A stretch of DNA of 25,453 bases from Armatimonadaceae bacterium (GTDB lineage Bacteria > Armatimonadota > Armatimonadia > Armatimonadales > Armatimonadaceae): positions 1 to 25,453 of the forward strand of contig JAUJNC010000098.1 of the NCBI GenBank assembly GCA_030446525.1, in the 5' to 3' direction. The position numbers and the translations under genes are program-made. Below the pieces are notes generated by a model. That model was not told the DNA's origin. It saw only the letters and a program-made list of their open reading frames with translations, and did no database searches. Positions 15,597-24,789 of the stretch are shown here, one piece after another; the stretch's first letter is position 1; the number at the start of each line of letters is the position of its first letter.

Positions 15597-17153
15597 GTGA
15601 GCATACGGATACAGATATTTGACACGACATTGCGCGACGGCGAGCAGTCGCCGGGGGCCAGCCTCCACATCGAGGAGAAGATCGAGATCGCGCGCCAGCT
15701 CGAGCGGCTCGGCGTGGACGTGATTGAGGCCGGCTTCCCCATCTCCTCGCCCGGCGACTTCGAGGCCGTGCGCCGCGTCGCCGCCGCCGTCCAGAACGCC
15801 ACCGTCTGCGGGCTGACGCGTGCGGTCCAGAAGGACATCGACGTCGCCTGGGACGCGCTGAAGGGCGCCGCGCGCCCGCGCATCCATACGGGCCTGGGGG
15901 TGAGCGAGAACCACCTGAAGTATAAGCTCCGCAAGTCCCCGGAGGAGGCGCTGGAGATCGGCAGGGAGGCGGTGAGGTACGCCAAATCCTTGGGCTGCGA
16001 GGACATCGAGTACTTCACCGAGGACGCGGGGCGCGCCGACCCCGCGTACCTGTACCGCGTGATCGCGGCCGTCATCGACGCCGGCGCGACCGTGATCAAC
16101 GTGCCGGACACGACCGGGTACACCTACCCCGAGGAGTACGGCGCCCTGGTCCGCGGCATCCTGGAGAACGTCCCCAACATCGACCGGGCGGTCATCAGCG
16201 CCCACTGCCACAATGACCTGGGGATGGCCACCGCGAACTCGCTGGCCGCCGTCCGGAACGGGGCGCGGCAGGTCGAGTGCACCGTCAACGGCATCGGCGA
16301 GCGCGCGGGGAACACGTCCCTCGAGGAGGTCGTGATGGCGCTCCACACCCGGCGCGACCTGTTCGACGCCGAAACCGGCGTCGTCACCACCGAGATCTAC
16401 AAGACCTCGCGCCTGGTGTCGAATCTGACCGGCATCCTGGTCCAGCCCAACAAGGCGATCGTCGGCGCCAACGCCTTCGCGCACTCGTCGGGCATCCACC
16501 AGGACGGAGTCCTCAAGGAGCGCACCACGTACGAGATCATCGACCCGCGCACGGTCGGCATCAACGAGTCGAAGATCGTGCTGTCGCCGCGCTCCGGTCG
16601 GCACGGCGTGCGCCACCGGCTGGCCGAGCTGGGCTACACGTACGAGGCGGACGAGCAGTTCGAGAAAGTGTACCAGCGCTTCCTGGCGGTCGCGGACCGC
16701 AAAAAGACGGTCTACGACGAGGACCTGGAGGCCCTCGCCACCGACGAGTCCCGGCAGGTGCCGCAGACGTATGAGCTGGTGCAGCTCCAGGTGACCTGCG
16801 GCGACCAGGCGCTGCCGACCGCGACCGTCAAGCTGCGCCACGAGAACCGCGCGATCCTGCTGGACGCTGACACGGGCAACGGCCCGGTGGACGCCGTGTA
16901 CCGGGCCATCAACCGCATCGTCCGCGTCCCCAACGACCTGATCGAGATCTCGCTCCAATCGGTCACGGAGGGCACCGACGCCCAGGCGGAGGTGACGATC
17001 CGCATCCGCTCCGGCGACGACATCTACTCGGGCCACGCCGCCCACACGGACATCATCGTCGCCGCCACCAAGGGCTACCTGAACGCGCTCAACAAGCTCC
17101 TGGCCAAGGCCCCGTCGCGCCAGGACCAGGCCGTCAAGGCGCAGGCGGTGTGA
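15597..17153 (+). CDS. leuA: 2-isopropylmalate synthase
   Basis: It condenses acetyl-CoA with 2-oxoisovalerate, the first committed step to leucine. GTG 15597 has GGAGG eight bases upstream. The 518-residue protein is clean: [17 protein letters not shown] is the HMGL-like signature with the metal Asp, and [17 protein letters not shown] carries the HxH metal ligands. [19 protein letters not shown] is the second signature. [22 protein letters not shown] follows. The C-terminal allosteric (LeuA dimer) domain runs from about residue 390 ([22 protein letters not shown] to [15 protein letters not shown] sequence), so leucine feedback inhibition is expected. It is the long bacterial LeuA type, distinct from the cimA at 18703. 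Confidence 0.97.
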   Translation: MSIRIQIFDTTLRDGEQSPGASLHIEEKIEIARQLERLGVDVIEAGFPISSPGDFEAVRRVAAAVQNATVCGLTRAVQKDIDVAWDALKGAARPRIHTGLGVSENHLKYKLRKSPEEALEIGREAVRYAKSLGCEDIEYFTEDAGRADPAYLYRVIAAVIDAGATVINVPDTTGYTYPEEYGALVRGILENVPNIDRAVISAHCHNDLGMATANSLAAVRNGARQVECTVNGIGERAGNTSLEEVVMALHTRRDLFDAETGVVTTEIYKTSRLVSNLTGILVQPNKAIVGANAFAHSSGIHQDGVLKERTTYEIIDPRTVGINESKIVLSPRSGRHGVRHRLAELGYTYEADEQFEKVYQRFLAVADRKKTVYDEDLEALATDESRQVPQTYELVQLQVTCGDQALPTATVKLRHENRAILLDADTGNGPVDAVYRAINRIVRVPNDLIEISLQSVTEGTDAQAEVTIRIRSGDDIYSGHAAHTDIIVAATKGYLNALNKLLAKAPSRQDQAVKAQAV

Positions 17154-17186
17154 CCTACCCTCCTTCCCTCGGAAGGAGGGGGTAGG
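17154..17186 (+). repeat. Intercistronic palindrome between leuA and leuB
   Basis: CCTACCCTCCTTCC (17154-17167) faces GGAAGGAGGGGGTAGG (17171-17186) across a three-base CTC spacer. The arms are perfectly complementary apart from two extra Gs. The element starts at the base after the leuA stop. No T-run follows, and the leuB ribosome site (AAGGAAG) lies just beyond it. Confidence 0.85.
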
Positions 17187-17199
17187 ATGAAAGGAAGTT

Positions 17200-18300
17200 A
17201 TGCCTAAGATAACAGTACTCGCCGGGGACGGCATCGGGCCGGAGATCGTCGCCGAGGCCGTCAAGGTCCTGAGCGCCGTTGCCGGCCAGTTCGAGATAGA
17301 GCTGCAAATCTCCGAGGCGCTGGTGGGGGGCGCCGCCTACGATGCGACGGGGCACCCGCTCCCGCCGGAGACGCTGGAGCTTTGTAAGGGCAGCGACGCC
17401 GTTCTGCTGGGCGCGGTGGGCGGGCCCAAGTACGACGCGATCGAGCCGGCCCACCTGCGCCCGGAGCGCGGCGCATTGGTGCCCCTGCGCAAGCACCTGG
17501 GCCTGTTCGCGAACCTGCGCCCGGCCGTGCTGTCCCCCGCCCTGGCGGGGGCGTCGTCGCTGCGGCCGGATCTGGTGTCCGGGGGGCTGGACATCCTGGT
17601 GGTGCGCGAGCTGACGGGCGGCCTGTACTTCGGCCAGCCCAAGGAGAACGACGGCGCGCGCGCCGTCGACACCTGCGTCTACACCAAAGCCGAGATCGAG
17701 CGCATCACGCGCGTCGGCTTCGAGGCGGCGCAGAAGCGCAGCCGGCGGCTGTGCTCGGTCGACAAGGCGAACGTGCTGGAAACGTCGCGCCTGTGGCGCG
17801 ACACCGTGCATGAGGTCGCCCGCGATTATCCGGACGTGGCCCTGACCGACATGCTGGTCGACAACTGCGCCATGCAGCTCGTGCGCGACCCCCGGCAGTT
17901 CGACGTCCTGGTGACCGAAAATCTGTTCGGAGACATCCTTTCCGACGAGGCCGCGATGCTCACCGGCTCACTGGGGATGCTCCCGTCGGCGTCGCTGGGT
18001 CAGGGAACCTTCGGGCTGTACGAGCCGTGCCACGGCTCGGCGCCGGACATCGCCGGCAAGGGCATCGCCAACCCCCTCGCGACCATACTTTCCGCGGCGA
18101 TGCTGCTGCGCTACTCGCTCCAGAATGAGGACGCCGCCTGCGCCGTCGAGTACGCGGTCGCGGACGTCTTGGGGCAGGGCCTGCGCACGCCGGACATCGC
18201 CGCCACCCGCGAGCGGGCATCCGGCGAGAAGACGGTCGGCACGACGGAGATGGGCGAGGCCGTGCTCGACGCCCTCGCGATCAACGTGGCGCGCGACTAG
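17200..18300 (+). CDS. leuB: 3-isopropylmalate dehydrogenase
   Basis: It oxidatively decarboxylates 3-isopropylmalate with NAD+ in leucine synthesis, and in many bacteria the same enzyme handles 3-methylmalate in the citramalate route. ATG 17200 follows AGGA. The 366-residue protein is clean: [47 protein letters not shown], the substrate-binding [29 protein letters not shown], the metal-site [34 protein letters not shown], and the cofactor loop [18 protein letters not shown]. These match the LeuB rather than Icd subgroup. It lies between the leuA palindrome and the P-II gene, 15 bp from the latter. Confidence 0.97.
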   Translation: MPKITVLAGDGIGPEIVAEAVKVLSAVAGQFEIELQISEALVGGAAYDATGHPLPPETLELCKGSDAVLLGAVGGPKYDAIEPAHLRPERGALVPLRKHLGLFANLRPAVLSPALAGASSLRPDLVSGGLDILVVRELTGGLYFGQPKENDGARAVDTCVYTKAEIERITRVGFEAAQKRSRRLCSVDKANVLETSRLWRDTVHEVARDYPDVALTDMLVDNCAMQLVRDPRQFDVLVTENLFGDILSDEAAMLTGSLGMLPSASLGQGTFGLYEPCHGSAPDIAGKGIANPLATILSAAMLLRYSLQNEDAACAVEYAVADVLGQGLRTPDIAATRERASGEKTVGTTEMGEAVLDALAINVARD

Positions 18301-18654
<354 letters not shown>

Positions 18655-18656
18655 CC

Positions 18657-18690
18657 CCCCTCCCCCCGGGGCGGGGGAAGGGGGGAGGGG
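18657..18690 (+). repeat. Intercistronic palindrome between the P-II gene and cimA
   Basis: CCCCTCCCCCC (18657-18667) pairs perfectly with GGGGGGAGGGG (18680-18690), loop of 12 bases. The 3' arm contains the only Shine-Dalgarno-like purine run before cimA (ATG 18703), so folding could mask it. No T-run follows. It resembles the leuA-leuB palindrome in its pyrimidine/purine arms. Confidence 0.8.
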
Positions 18691-18702
18691 TTCAAGATAA
18701 CC

Positions 18703-20283
18703 ATGACAAAAATCTGGGTTTACGATACGACGCTGCGGGACGGGGCGCAGGGCGAGGGGATCGCGTTCTCGATCGAGGACAAGATCAAGATCGCCCGACG
18801 GCTCGACGCGTTCGGCGTGGACTACATCGAGGGCGGCTGGCCGCTGGCGGTGCCCAAGGACACGGAATTCTTCGCCCGGATGCGCTCGGTCCCGCTGCGC
18901 CACGCCAGGCTCGCCGCGTTCGGCTCGACCCGCCGCGCCGGCGTCGCGCCCGAAGACGACGCGTTCCTGCGCTCGCTGCTGGAGGCCGGGACGCCGGTCG
19001 TGACCATCTTCGGGAAGTCCTGGGATTTCCACGTGACCGACGCCCTGCGCGTGCCGCTCCACGAGAACCTCGCCATGATCGCGGATTCCGTGCGCTTCCT
19101 CAAGGCGCACCACCGCGAGGTGATCTTCGACGCCGAGCACTTCTTCGACGGCTACAAGGCGAACCCGGAGTACGCCCTCGCGGCGCTCCAGGCGGCGGCG
19201 GACGCCGGGGCGGACGTGCTGGTGCCCTGCGACACCAACGGCGGGACGCTCCCGCACGAGGTCACCGAGATCATCGCGGTCGTCGCGGCGCGCTTCCCCC
19301 GCCTCACGATCGGCATGCACCCGCACAACGACACCGATTGCGGTACCGCGAACGCGCTTGCCGCGGTCCGCGCGGGCGCGGTCCACGTCCAGGGGACCGT
19401 CAACGGCTTCGGCGAGCGCACCGGGAACGCGAACATCCTCCCGATCGTCGCCGGCCTGCGGCTCAAGATGGGGCTGGACTGCCTCACGGGCGCCGCGATG
19501 GCCGAGCTGACCGAGCTTTCCGCCTTCGTGGACGAGGTGGCCAACATGACGCCGAACCCGCGCGCGGCGTATGTGGGCCGCAACGCCTTTACGCACAAGG
19601 CCGGCCTGCACGTGGACGCGATCGCCAAGGCCACGGCGCGCGCCTATGAGCACATCGACCCGGTCCTGGTCGGCAACACCCGCCGCCTGCCCGTCACCGA
19701 GATGTCCGGCGGGGCGACCATCGCGCACAAGGCGTCGGACGGGCTACGACCTGACGAAAAAGTCGCCCGAGGCCCGGGCCGTTCTGAAAGAGGTGGAGGT
19801 CCGCGAGCACCAGGGCTATTCCTTGAGGGCGCCGAGGCGTCGTTCAGTACCTGCTCCTGAAGAAGGCGACGGGACGTTACCGGAGCTGTTCGAGCCTGGT
19901 GGGCTACCGCGTCCTGGTCGAGAAGCGAGCGGGCGACCCCCGAACCCATCACCGAGGCGACCCTGCGCCTGCGGGTCGGCGACGCCGAATTTCTGACCGT
20001 GGCCGAGGGCGACGGCCCCGTCCACGCGCTCGACGGCGCGCTGCGCTCCGCCCTGTCCCGCTTCTACCCGGAGCTCGGCAGCATCGAGCGACCGACTTCA
20101 AGGTGCGCGTGGTTTCCGTGGGCGAGGGTACGGCGGCGAAGGTGCGCACGATCGTCGAATCCACCGCCCACCACGGCGAGGTGTGGAGCACGGTCGGGGT
20201 CTCCACCAACATCATCGAGGGCGTCCTGGCAGGCGCTCGTCGACGCCGTCGAGTACGGCCTGCTCAAGGAGAAGGGCAAGTAG
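18703..20283 (+). CDS. cimA: (R)-citramalate synthase, frameshifted in its 3' third
   Basis: It condenses acetyl-CoA and pyruvate to citramalate, giving 2-oxobutyrate for isoleucine without threonine. The N-terminus MTKIWVYDTTLRDGAQGEGIAFSIEDKI is the CimA form of the HMGL-like signature. FDAEHFFDGYKANPEYAL, ADVLVPCDTNGGTLPHEV, the metal motif GMHPHNDTDCGTANALAA, and VQGTVNGFGERTGNANI follow. NAFTHKAGLHVDAIAK is also CimA-like. The C-terminal regulatory domain continues YDLTKKSPEARAVLKEVE, GYRVLVEKR, EATLRLRVGDAEFLTVAEGDGPVHALDGALRSAL and STNIIEGVLQALVDAVEYGLLKEKGK, ending at TAG 20281. About 527 residues, normal. The first 1.04 kb is clean, then seven or so indels follow (about 19742, 19825, 19842, 19895, 19926, 20090, 20229). 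Last gene of the operon. Confidence 0.95.
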
Positions 20284-20328
20284 CAGGCCCTTCCCATCGC
20301 CCCCTTCCCCCAGGCACGTGGTCCGCGT

Positions 20329-20372
20329 CCCGAGACGCTCGGGGCCCGGCAGCCGGGCGGTCCTGCTTTTTT
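20329..20372 (+). terminator. Probable terminator after cimA
   Basis: Two adjacent hairpins, CCCGAG-ACG-CTCGGG (20329-20343) and GCCCGG-CAG-CCGGGC (20344-20358), are followed by GGTCCTGC and six Ts (20367-20372). The T-run is eight bases from the stem, looser than the ideal. Placement, between the convergent cimA and phosphatase genes, supports termination of the operon. GGTCCT/AGGACC flanking the T-run could give another hairpin. Confidence 0.5.
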
Positions 20373-20379
20373 GAGGACC

Positions 20380-21017
20380 CTACTGGGCGCGGGAAGCCAC
20401 GGCGTGCTTGAGCCTTCCGAGAGCCAGGGCTTGAAGCCGTACCGGCGCATTTCGGCCCAGGTGCGCTGCCAGCCCCAGTCCTGTTGGGTGACGCCAGATG
20501 CCGATCATCGCGCCGGTGCAGTCGGCCCCGTGCTGGCAGTGGACGAACACGGGGCGTTTGGCGGGGTCGCCGAGCGTCCGCAGTGCCGGCGACCTGCTTC
20601 GTCGTCAGGGCCTCGCGGCCCATCGGCAGGCGCAGGCGCGCGAGGCCGAGGCTCGCGCGCCGCGCCCTCTTCCTCTTTCTGCCCTTCCTCTCTGATCCGC
20701 AGGTCGATGACGGTGCGGACGCCCATGGCTTTCAGGCGGCGCATCCCCTCCCGCGTCGGGGCGGCTCCCCGGTAGATGCCGGGCGCGACGACGGCGAAGT
20801 TGGGCAGATCCCTGTCCCCGGTGCACAACGCGCGGGCGACGGCATCCGCGGCGGCGGCGCCTGGCATACCTGCAAGACGCACCGCGGGAAGCTGCGCCCC
20901 ACCCGGCGTCTGCGCGGGCGCGGGGCGACCGGCGAGAGAAACGAAGGCCCTGCCCGCCACAGCCAACAAGAGCGCGGCGGCGAAGGCAGTGGAAATATTG
21001 CGGCGCAGGTACCTCAT
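20380..21017 (-). CDS. Exported dual-specificity/tyrosine phosphatase-like protein with altered P-loop, frameshifted
   Basis: I chose ATG 21017 (MRYLRRNISTAFAAALLLAVAGRAF), which gives a basic start and one hydrophobic segment, a signal or anchor. After a linker comes LPNFAVVAPGIYRGAAPTREGMRRLKAMGVRTVIDLR, the usual opening of bacterial DSP-like phosphatases. Then PAKRPVFVHCQHGADCTGAMIGIWR is the P-loop. The family signature is HCxxxxxR, and here the Arg is Cys (codon 20520-20518, TGC where CGC is expected), which should disable catalysis unless it is a base error. TQQDWGWQRTWAEMRRYGFKPWLSE completes the domain. Indels near 20655, 20583, 20495 and 20420 break the frame, so the exact C-terminus near 20380 is uncertain. 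Convergent with cimA. Confidence 0.75.
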
Positions 21018-21166
21018 GCGCCTATGGTGCCCTGCCTCCGCGCCTTCTGTCAAGTCTACAAAGCCGGGCGCAAGCGTCGGAGCGCAACTTGATCTCCGTC
21101 CCGCAGGTCTAATCGACAGAGTGCGAAAAAGTCAGCGATCGCCAATCGGACGAAAGGAGATACGCC

Positions 21167-22042
21167 ATGACGACACCAGGCGGTGACACGCCTCTTACCC
21201 CGGCGGAGGCGCTGGTGCTGCTGGATCCCGACAAGCCGCAGGGACGCACTGCCCTGAAGCTGACGCTTATGGACCTGCTCGCTCGACGCGTCCTCACGCT
21301 GGATCGGCGAGTGCGCAAAGGGTTCCTGGGCACCACAGAAAGGGCAGATCGTTTCTTCTTTACCCTGGACGGCACACGGCGCGCCGGCAAAGCCCGCATG
21401 TTCTGGCCGTCCTGTCCGCGATGCGCGCGGCAGGGGCAGGGCGCGGGCGCGCCCATGCGGGAGTTCGTGCGCCACGCGCGGGAAGTGTTCGGGGCGGATT
21501 TCTCCGGCTACCAGAAGCGTTACGTTCTGCCTGCGCTGGTCGAGCGCGGCCTGCTCTTCCGCGCCAGGAGAGGGCTTTGTGTCTTCCTGGTGACACGCCA
21601 CCGGCACACCCCCGGGGGTGAGGATGCGCGGCGGCGCGTGGAGCGGCAGATGGCCGCTGCCCGCTCACCCCGGAGTACCTGGACCGCGACCCCGCGCGGG
21701 CCGCCGCGCTGGCGATAGAGATGGGGAGCATGATCCTGTTGGTGGACGATGAGGCCGCATCACAGGCGCCTTTCCGAGGCGATGCGCTCCCACCAGGGCG
21801 GCGGAGGTGATGTGTCTGTTGCCGGCCCGCCTTTGAAGCGTCAGGTCATGAGCGCGCGCTGCCGGCGGACGCTGCCGGCGAGGACTTCGGCAGGGTGACT
21901 TCGGCAGCGTTGACTTCGACGGAAGCGCCTTCGATGCGCTGGACAGCAGCCGGACGCCTTTGACGCGAGCTTCGATGCTTCGGCGGGGGACGGCGGAGGC
22001 GGCGATGGTGGGGGTGGCGACGGAGGTGGGGGTGGCGATTAA
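21167..22042 (+). CDS. Hypothetical protein with Asp/Gly-rich C-terminal tail, frameshifted
   Basis: ATG 21167 has AAAGGAGA nicely placed. The clean start MTTPGGDTPLTPAEALVLLD, then TALKLTLMDLLARRVLTLDRR, resembles a winged-helix module seen in DUF2207/TIGR04222-like proteins, but I see no membrane segment. A second similar helical module is MREFVRHAREVFGADFSGYQKRYVLPALVERGLL. After frame corrections near 21395, 21660 and 21755, the sequence continues AAALAIEMGSMILLVDD and then a tail with repeated Asp-Phe units (VDFGSVDFDG, SAFDALDSS, DAFDASFDAS). It ends in GDGGGGDGGGGDGGGGGD at TAA 22040. The function is unknown. Such Gly/Asp tails also close other members of that loosely defined family. 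Confidence 0.65.
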
Positions 22043-22134
22043 GCCCCACAGCGTCCCCCACTTTTGGGTATCCCCTAATGGTGAGGGAGAGTAGCAATAA
22101 CGGGTTGCGGCCATAACAAAACGGATACACCACG

Positions 22135-22530
22135 ATGAAATACAGGAACAGGGAAACGGTGGGGGCGGCGGCTTACGCCGGAGCGGGCGTCTCGACGCCG
22201 CGCCCGGAGGAAGTCATAGCGGGCAGCCTGGCGGGATCGGCGATGCGGATAGAGGTCGAAGGCGATACGCTTCGCGTGCGCGGTGACATCGACCTGTACC
22301 ATGCGGAACGGTTTCGCCAGCAGGCCGAGGCGCACCTGCGGAGCGTGCCGCAACCCCTCCTGGATCTGACCCAGGTGGCGTTCCTGGATTCGGCGGGCCT
22401 GGCCGCGCTGCTGGCGCTGTCTCGCGAAGCGAAAGCGCAGGGGAAAATGCTGCGGGTCGCTATCGCCGGCAGCCCGCGCCGCGTTCTGCGGATCACGGGG
22501 ATCGACCGCATCCTTACGCTCGACGAATAG
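22135..22530 (+). CDS. STAS-domain protein (anti-sigma factor antagonist-like)
   Basis: The STAS domain is clear: MRIEVEGDTLRVRGDIDLYHAERFRQQAEAHL, then PLLDLTQVAFLDSAGLAALLALSREAKAQGK and LRVAIAGSPRRVLRITGIDRILTLDE. The DSAG serine is the position phosphorylated by anti-sigma kinases in SpoIIAA/RsbV. The reading frame opens at ATG 22135 with 36 extra residues, but ATG 22243 would give a 95-residue protein of the usual length and is the likelier start. Neither has a good ribosome site. No anti-sigma kinase, phosphatase or sigma factor is next to it, so it may act alone or as part of a distant partner-switch. It is convergent with the membrane-protein gene, 12 bp apart. Confidence 0.85.
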   Translation: MKYRNRETVGAAAYAGAGVSTPRPEEVIAGSLAGSAMRIEVEGDTLRVRGDIDLYHAERFRQQAEAHLRSVPQPLLDLTQVAFLDSAGLAALLALSREAKAQGKMLRVAIAGSPRRVLRITGIDRILTLDE

Positions 22531-22542
22531 ATACGGCCCGCT

Positions 22543-23211
22543 CTACCTTCCCGCCGAAGGAGTCTCGTCCAGATAGTGGACGCGGCGGGTCGGGAGCGAC
22601 ACACTGTCCACAGGGGCGGCCGTTGATTCGTCAGCCGGCCCCCTGTCTGTGTCTGCCAGGGTGCGGTCGGCGCTGTAAACCCCGAACAGAGCCACCAGGG
22701 ACACCAGGAAGAGGAACACGGCCTGCGACGGGTGACCGACGACGCCGAGGCTGTGACGGAGACCCTGCTCGACAAAGAACAGGGCGATCGCGGCGAAGTA
22801 GAACCGCCGCGCCAGGATCAGACGCACGCAAAGCGCCTCCCAGACGGCCGCGGGCAACGCCAGAAAAGCCAACAAACCCCAGAGCGCGATGCGCACGCGG
22901 TCGGCGGCATGCCACAGGTCGCGGTCGGCACCCAGGGCAATGCCCAGAGCGCCGCTCGCGGCCAGCCATGCCATCCCGAACGCGGTCGCCGACACCAGGA
23001 GTGACTGCGCCGAACGCAGAAGAAACCCGGCGCCCACTACGCACCACACGAGCGGCGTCAGGTTCGCATAGAACCCGTCGGGCGCGTGGTCATGGAGCCA
23101 GACGAGAGCGCAACCGCCCAGAAACGTCAGTAACAGGGGAGGAAGGAGCCGCGTCACCGGCGGCAACGCCAGAAGCCAGTTATCACGCCACGACATCGTG
23201 CCCCGTTTCAC
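22543..23211 (-). CDS. Multi-pass membrane protein, unknown function
   Basis: A clean 222-residue frame (GTG 23211; ATG 23196 gives MSWRDNWLLALPPVTRLL and is equally plausible). Five or so membrane segments are visible: VTRLLPPLLLTFLGGCALVW, LTPLVWCVVGAGFLL, LLVSATAFGMAWLAASGALGI, IALWGLLAFLALPAAVWEAL and YFAAIALFFVEQG plus AVFLFLVSLVALFGVYSA. The ~40 C-terminal residues are polar (ADTDRGPADESTAAPVDS) and probably cytoplasmic. I do not recognise the family. An HDHAPDGFYANLTPLV segment between segments 1 and 2 would be extracytoplasmic. It is the only gene between miaB and the STAS gene on this strand. Confidence 0.8.
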   Translation of the reverse strand: MKRGTMSWRDNWLLALPPVTRLLPPLLLTFLGGCALVWLHDHAPDGFYANLTPLVWCVVGAGFLLRSAQSLLVSATAFGMAWLAASGALGIALGADRDLWHAADRVRIALWGLLAFLALPAAVWEALCVRLILARRFYFAAIALFFVEQGLRHSLGVVGHPSQAVFLFLVSLVALFGVYSADRTLADTDRGPADESTAAPVDSVSLPTRRVHYLDETPSAGR

Positions 23212-23248
23212 TCCCCCACCCCACCGTGGGTTCTCGACCGCCAGGTTT

Positions 23249-23254
23249 ATTGTA
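23249..23254 (-). promoter_or_regulatory. Possible -10 element for the membrane-protein gene
   Basis: TACAAT on the minus strand (23254-23249) lies about 40 bp before the gene start, in the 78-bp gap after miaB. The hexamer 17 nt upstream is GTTTCA, a poor -35, so the assignment is weak. Confidence 0.35.
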
Positions 23255-23289
23255 CCGTACGCTGTCTCCGATGAAACCGGTTCCCGCGG

Positions 23290-24672
23290 TCAGAGCAGCT
23301 CGCCGCGGAAGCCCCACAGGTGGCCCTGCCCCGCGCGGATGTGGACGAGCCTGCCGGTGAGGTCGCGGCCGGCCGGGAAATGCACGGTCTTGCCGCCGCG
23401 CGTCAGGCCCTGCCACATCTGGGGGTCTTTGTGGCTTCTGCCCTCCACCAGCACCTCGAACCGCTGACCGACCTGGCTCCGGTTTATCGCCACGGTGATC
23501 GCGTTCTGCAGCGCGATCAGGCGCTCCAGGCGGCGGGTCTTTTCCCGGGCCGGTACCTGGTCGGCGAGCTTGGCGGCCTGGGTCGGCTCGCGGGGCGAGT
23601 AAGCGAACATGAACGCGGAGTCGAAGCGGACCTCCTCCACGAAGCGGAGCGTGTTCTCCACCTGTTCCGGCGTTTCGCCGGGAAAGCCGAGCATCAGGTC
23701 GGTCGTGAGGACGATGCCGGGCATGGCCGCCCGGAGCTTGCGCACGATCTGTCGGTACTGGTCCAGGGTGTAGCCGCGGTGCATCCGCTCGAGCAGCACG
23801 TCATCGCCAACCTGGAGCGGCAGGTGCACCTGCTCGCAGACGTGGGGCAGGGTCGCCATCGCCTCGATCACGTCGTCCGTGAAGTCCTTCGGGTACGGCG
23901 ACGTGAACCGGACGCGCTCGACCCCCGGCACCGCATCCACGCGGCGCAGAAGCTCGGCGAACGAGCAGGTGGCCTCCAGTCCCTTCCGGCCGTAGGAGTT
24001 CACCGTCTGGCCCAGCAGCGTCACCTCTTTGGTCCCGTGCGCCGCCAGGTGCTCGACCTCGGCCACCACGTCGGCGGCGGGGCGGGACCGCTCCTTGCCG
24101 CGCGTGAAGGGCACGATGCAGAACGCGCAGAACTTGTCACAGCCGTACATGATCGAGACGAACGACTTGAGCTTGCCGGTCGTCACGCGCTTGCGCTCGG
24201 GCAGGAACAGGTCGGCCTCGACTTTTTTGCGCGGCAGCTGGAGCTGGATCAGCACGTCGCCGGGCTGGCCGGCGCCGGCCGCGCCGCCGGCGAGCATCGC
24301 GCGCCGCCGCCGCACCAGCGAGGGGATCTGCTCGAGCTGCGCCGTGCCCGCGATCAGGTCGATGTGCGGCGCGCGCCGGGCGATCTCGGCCCCGGCCCGC
24401 TGCGCCATGCAGCCGGTGACGCCGATCACCATGTCGGGCCGGGCGCGCTTGAGCTCGGCCAGCTCGCCGAGCTTGGAGAAGACCTTGTCTTCGGGCTTCT
24501 GCCGCACCGCGCAGGTGTTGAGCAGGATGACGTCGGCCTCGGCCAGGTCGTCGGTGCGCTCCAGTCCGTCGCCTTCCAGGAGGTTCGCGATCTGGTCGGA
24601 GTCGTCCACGTTCATCTGGCAGCCCCAGGTCAGCACGGCGTACTTTTTGTTGGCAGCGGTGGTTTCGGCCAT
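23290..24672 (-). CDS. miaB: tRNA-2-methylthio-N6-dimethylallyladenosine synthase
   Basis: The radical-SAM methylthiotransferase adds the methylthio group to i6A37 of tRNAs reading UNN codons. The clean 460-residue protein has the three N-terminal cluster cysteines (C18 in LTWGCQMNVDDSD, C54 in LLNTCAVR, C88 in VTGCMAQ), the radical-SAM CxxxCxxC at C178/C182/C185 (YGCDKFCAFCIVP), RGKERSRP, LLGQTVNSYG and LGFPGETPEQ. It ends with a TRAM domain (VGQRFEVLVEGRS to GRLVHIRAGQ). CQMN and GQTVNSY point to MiaB rather than MtaB or RimO. One oddity: the usual HLPxQSGS reads HLPLQVGDD. The promoter places the transcript start 1-3 nt before the ATG, with no ribosome site. Confidence 0.96.
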   Translation of the reverse strand: MAETTAANKKYAVLTWGCQMNVDDSDQIANLLEGDGLERTDDLAEADVILLNTCAVRQKPEDKVFSKLGELAELKRARPDMVIGVTGCMAQRAGAEIARRAPHIDLIAGTAQLEQIPSLVRRRRAMLAGGAAGAGQPGDVLIQLQLPRKKVEADLFLPERKRVTTGKLKSFVSIMYGCDKFCAFCIVPFTRGKERSRPAADVVAEVEHLAAHGTKEVTLLGQTVNSYGRKGLEATCSFAELLRRVDAVPGVERVRFTSPYPKDFTDDVIEAMATLPHVCEQVHLPLQVGDDVLLERMHRGYTLDQYRQIVRKLRAAMPGIVLTTDLMLGFPGETPEQVENTLRFVEEVRFDSAFMFAYSPREPTQAAKLADQVPAREKTRRLERLIALQNAITVAINRSQVGQRFEVLVEGRSHKDPQMWQGLTRGGKTVHFPAGRDLTGRLVHIRAGQGHLWGFRGELL

Positions 24673-24680
24673 AACAACTC

Positions 24681-24709
24681 ATTATATACCGGGGCGGAGG
24701 CGGGCGCAA
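24681..24709 (-). promoter_or_regulatory. Promoter of miaB
   Basis: On the minus strand TTGCGC (24709-24704), 17-nt spacer, TATAAT (24686-24681). The expected start (24675-24673) is only 1-3 nt before the ATG at 24672, so the mRNA would be leaderless. Confidence 0.8.
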
Positions 24710-24747
24710 GACAGACGGAAGGGGCCACAAACGCCGCGCGGCGGCGA

Positions 24748-24776
24748 TTGCATTTTCCCGGCCCGTATGGTAGAAT
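24748..24776 (+). promoter_or_regulatory. Promoter of tRNA-Ser
   Basis: TTGCAT (24748-24753), 17-nt spacer, TAGAAT (24771-24776), placed 13 bp before the tRNA and divergent from the miaB promoter. Confidence 0.75.
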
Positions 24777-24789
24777 GCCGGAAAGACGC

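Noticed and set aside
15246..17264. A 672-codon open frame on the minus strand opposite leuA
   Set aside because: leuA on the plus strand is full length with all motifs; the antisense frame is an Asp/Val/Arg/His/Leu-rich codon-bias artefact.
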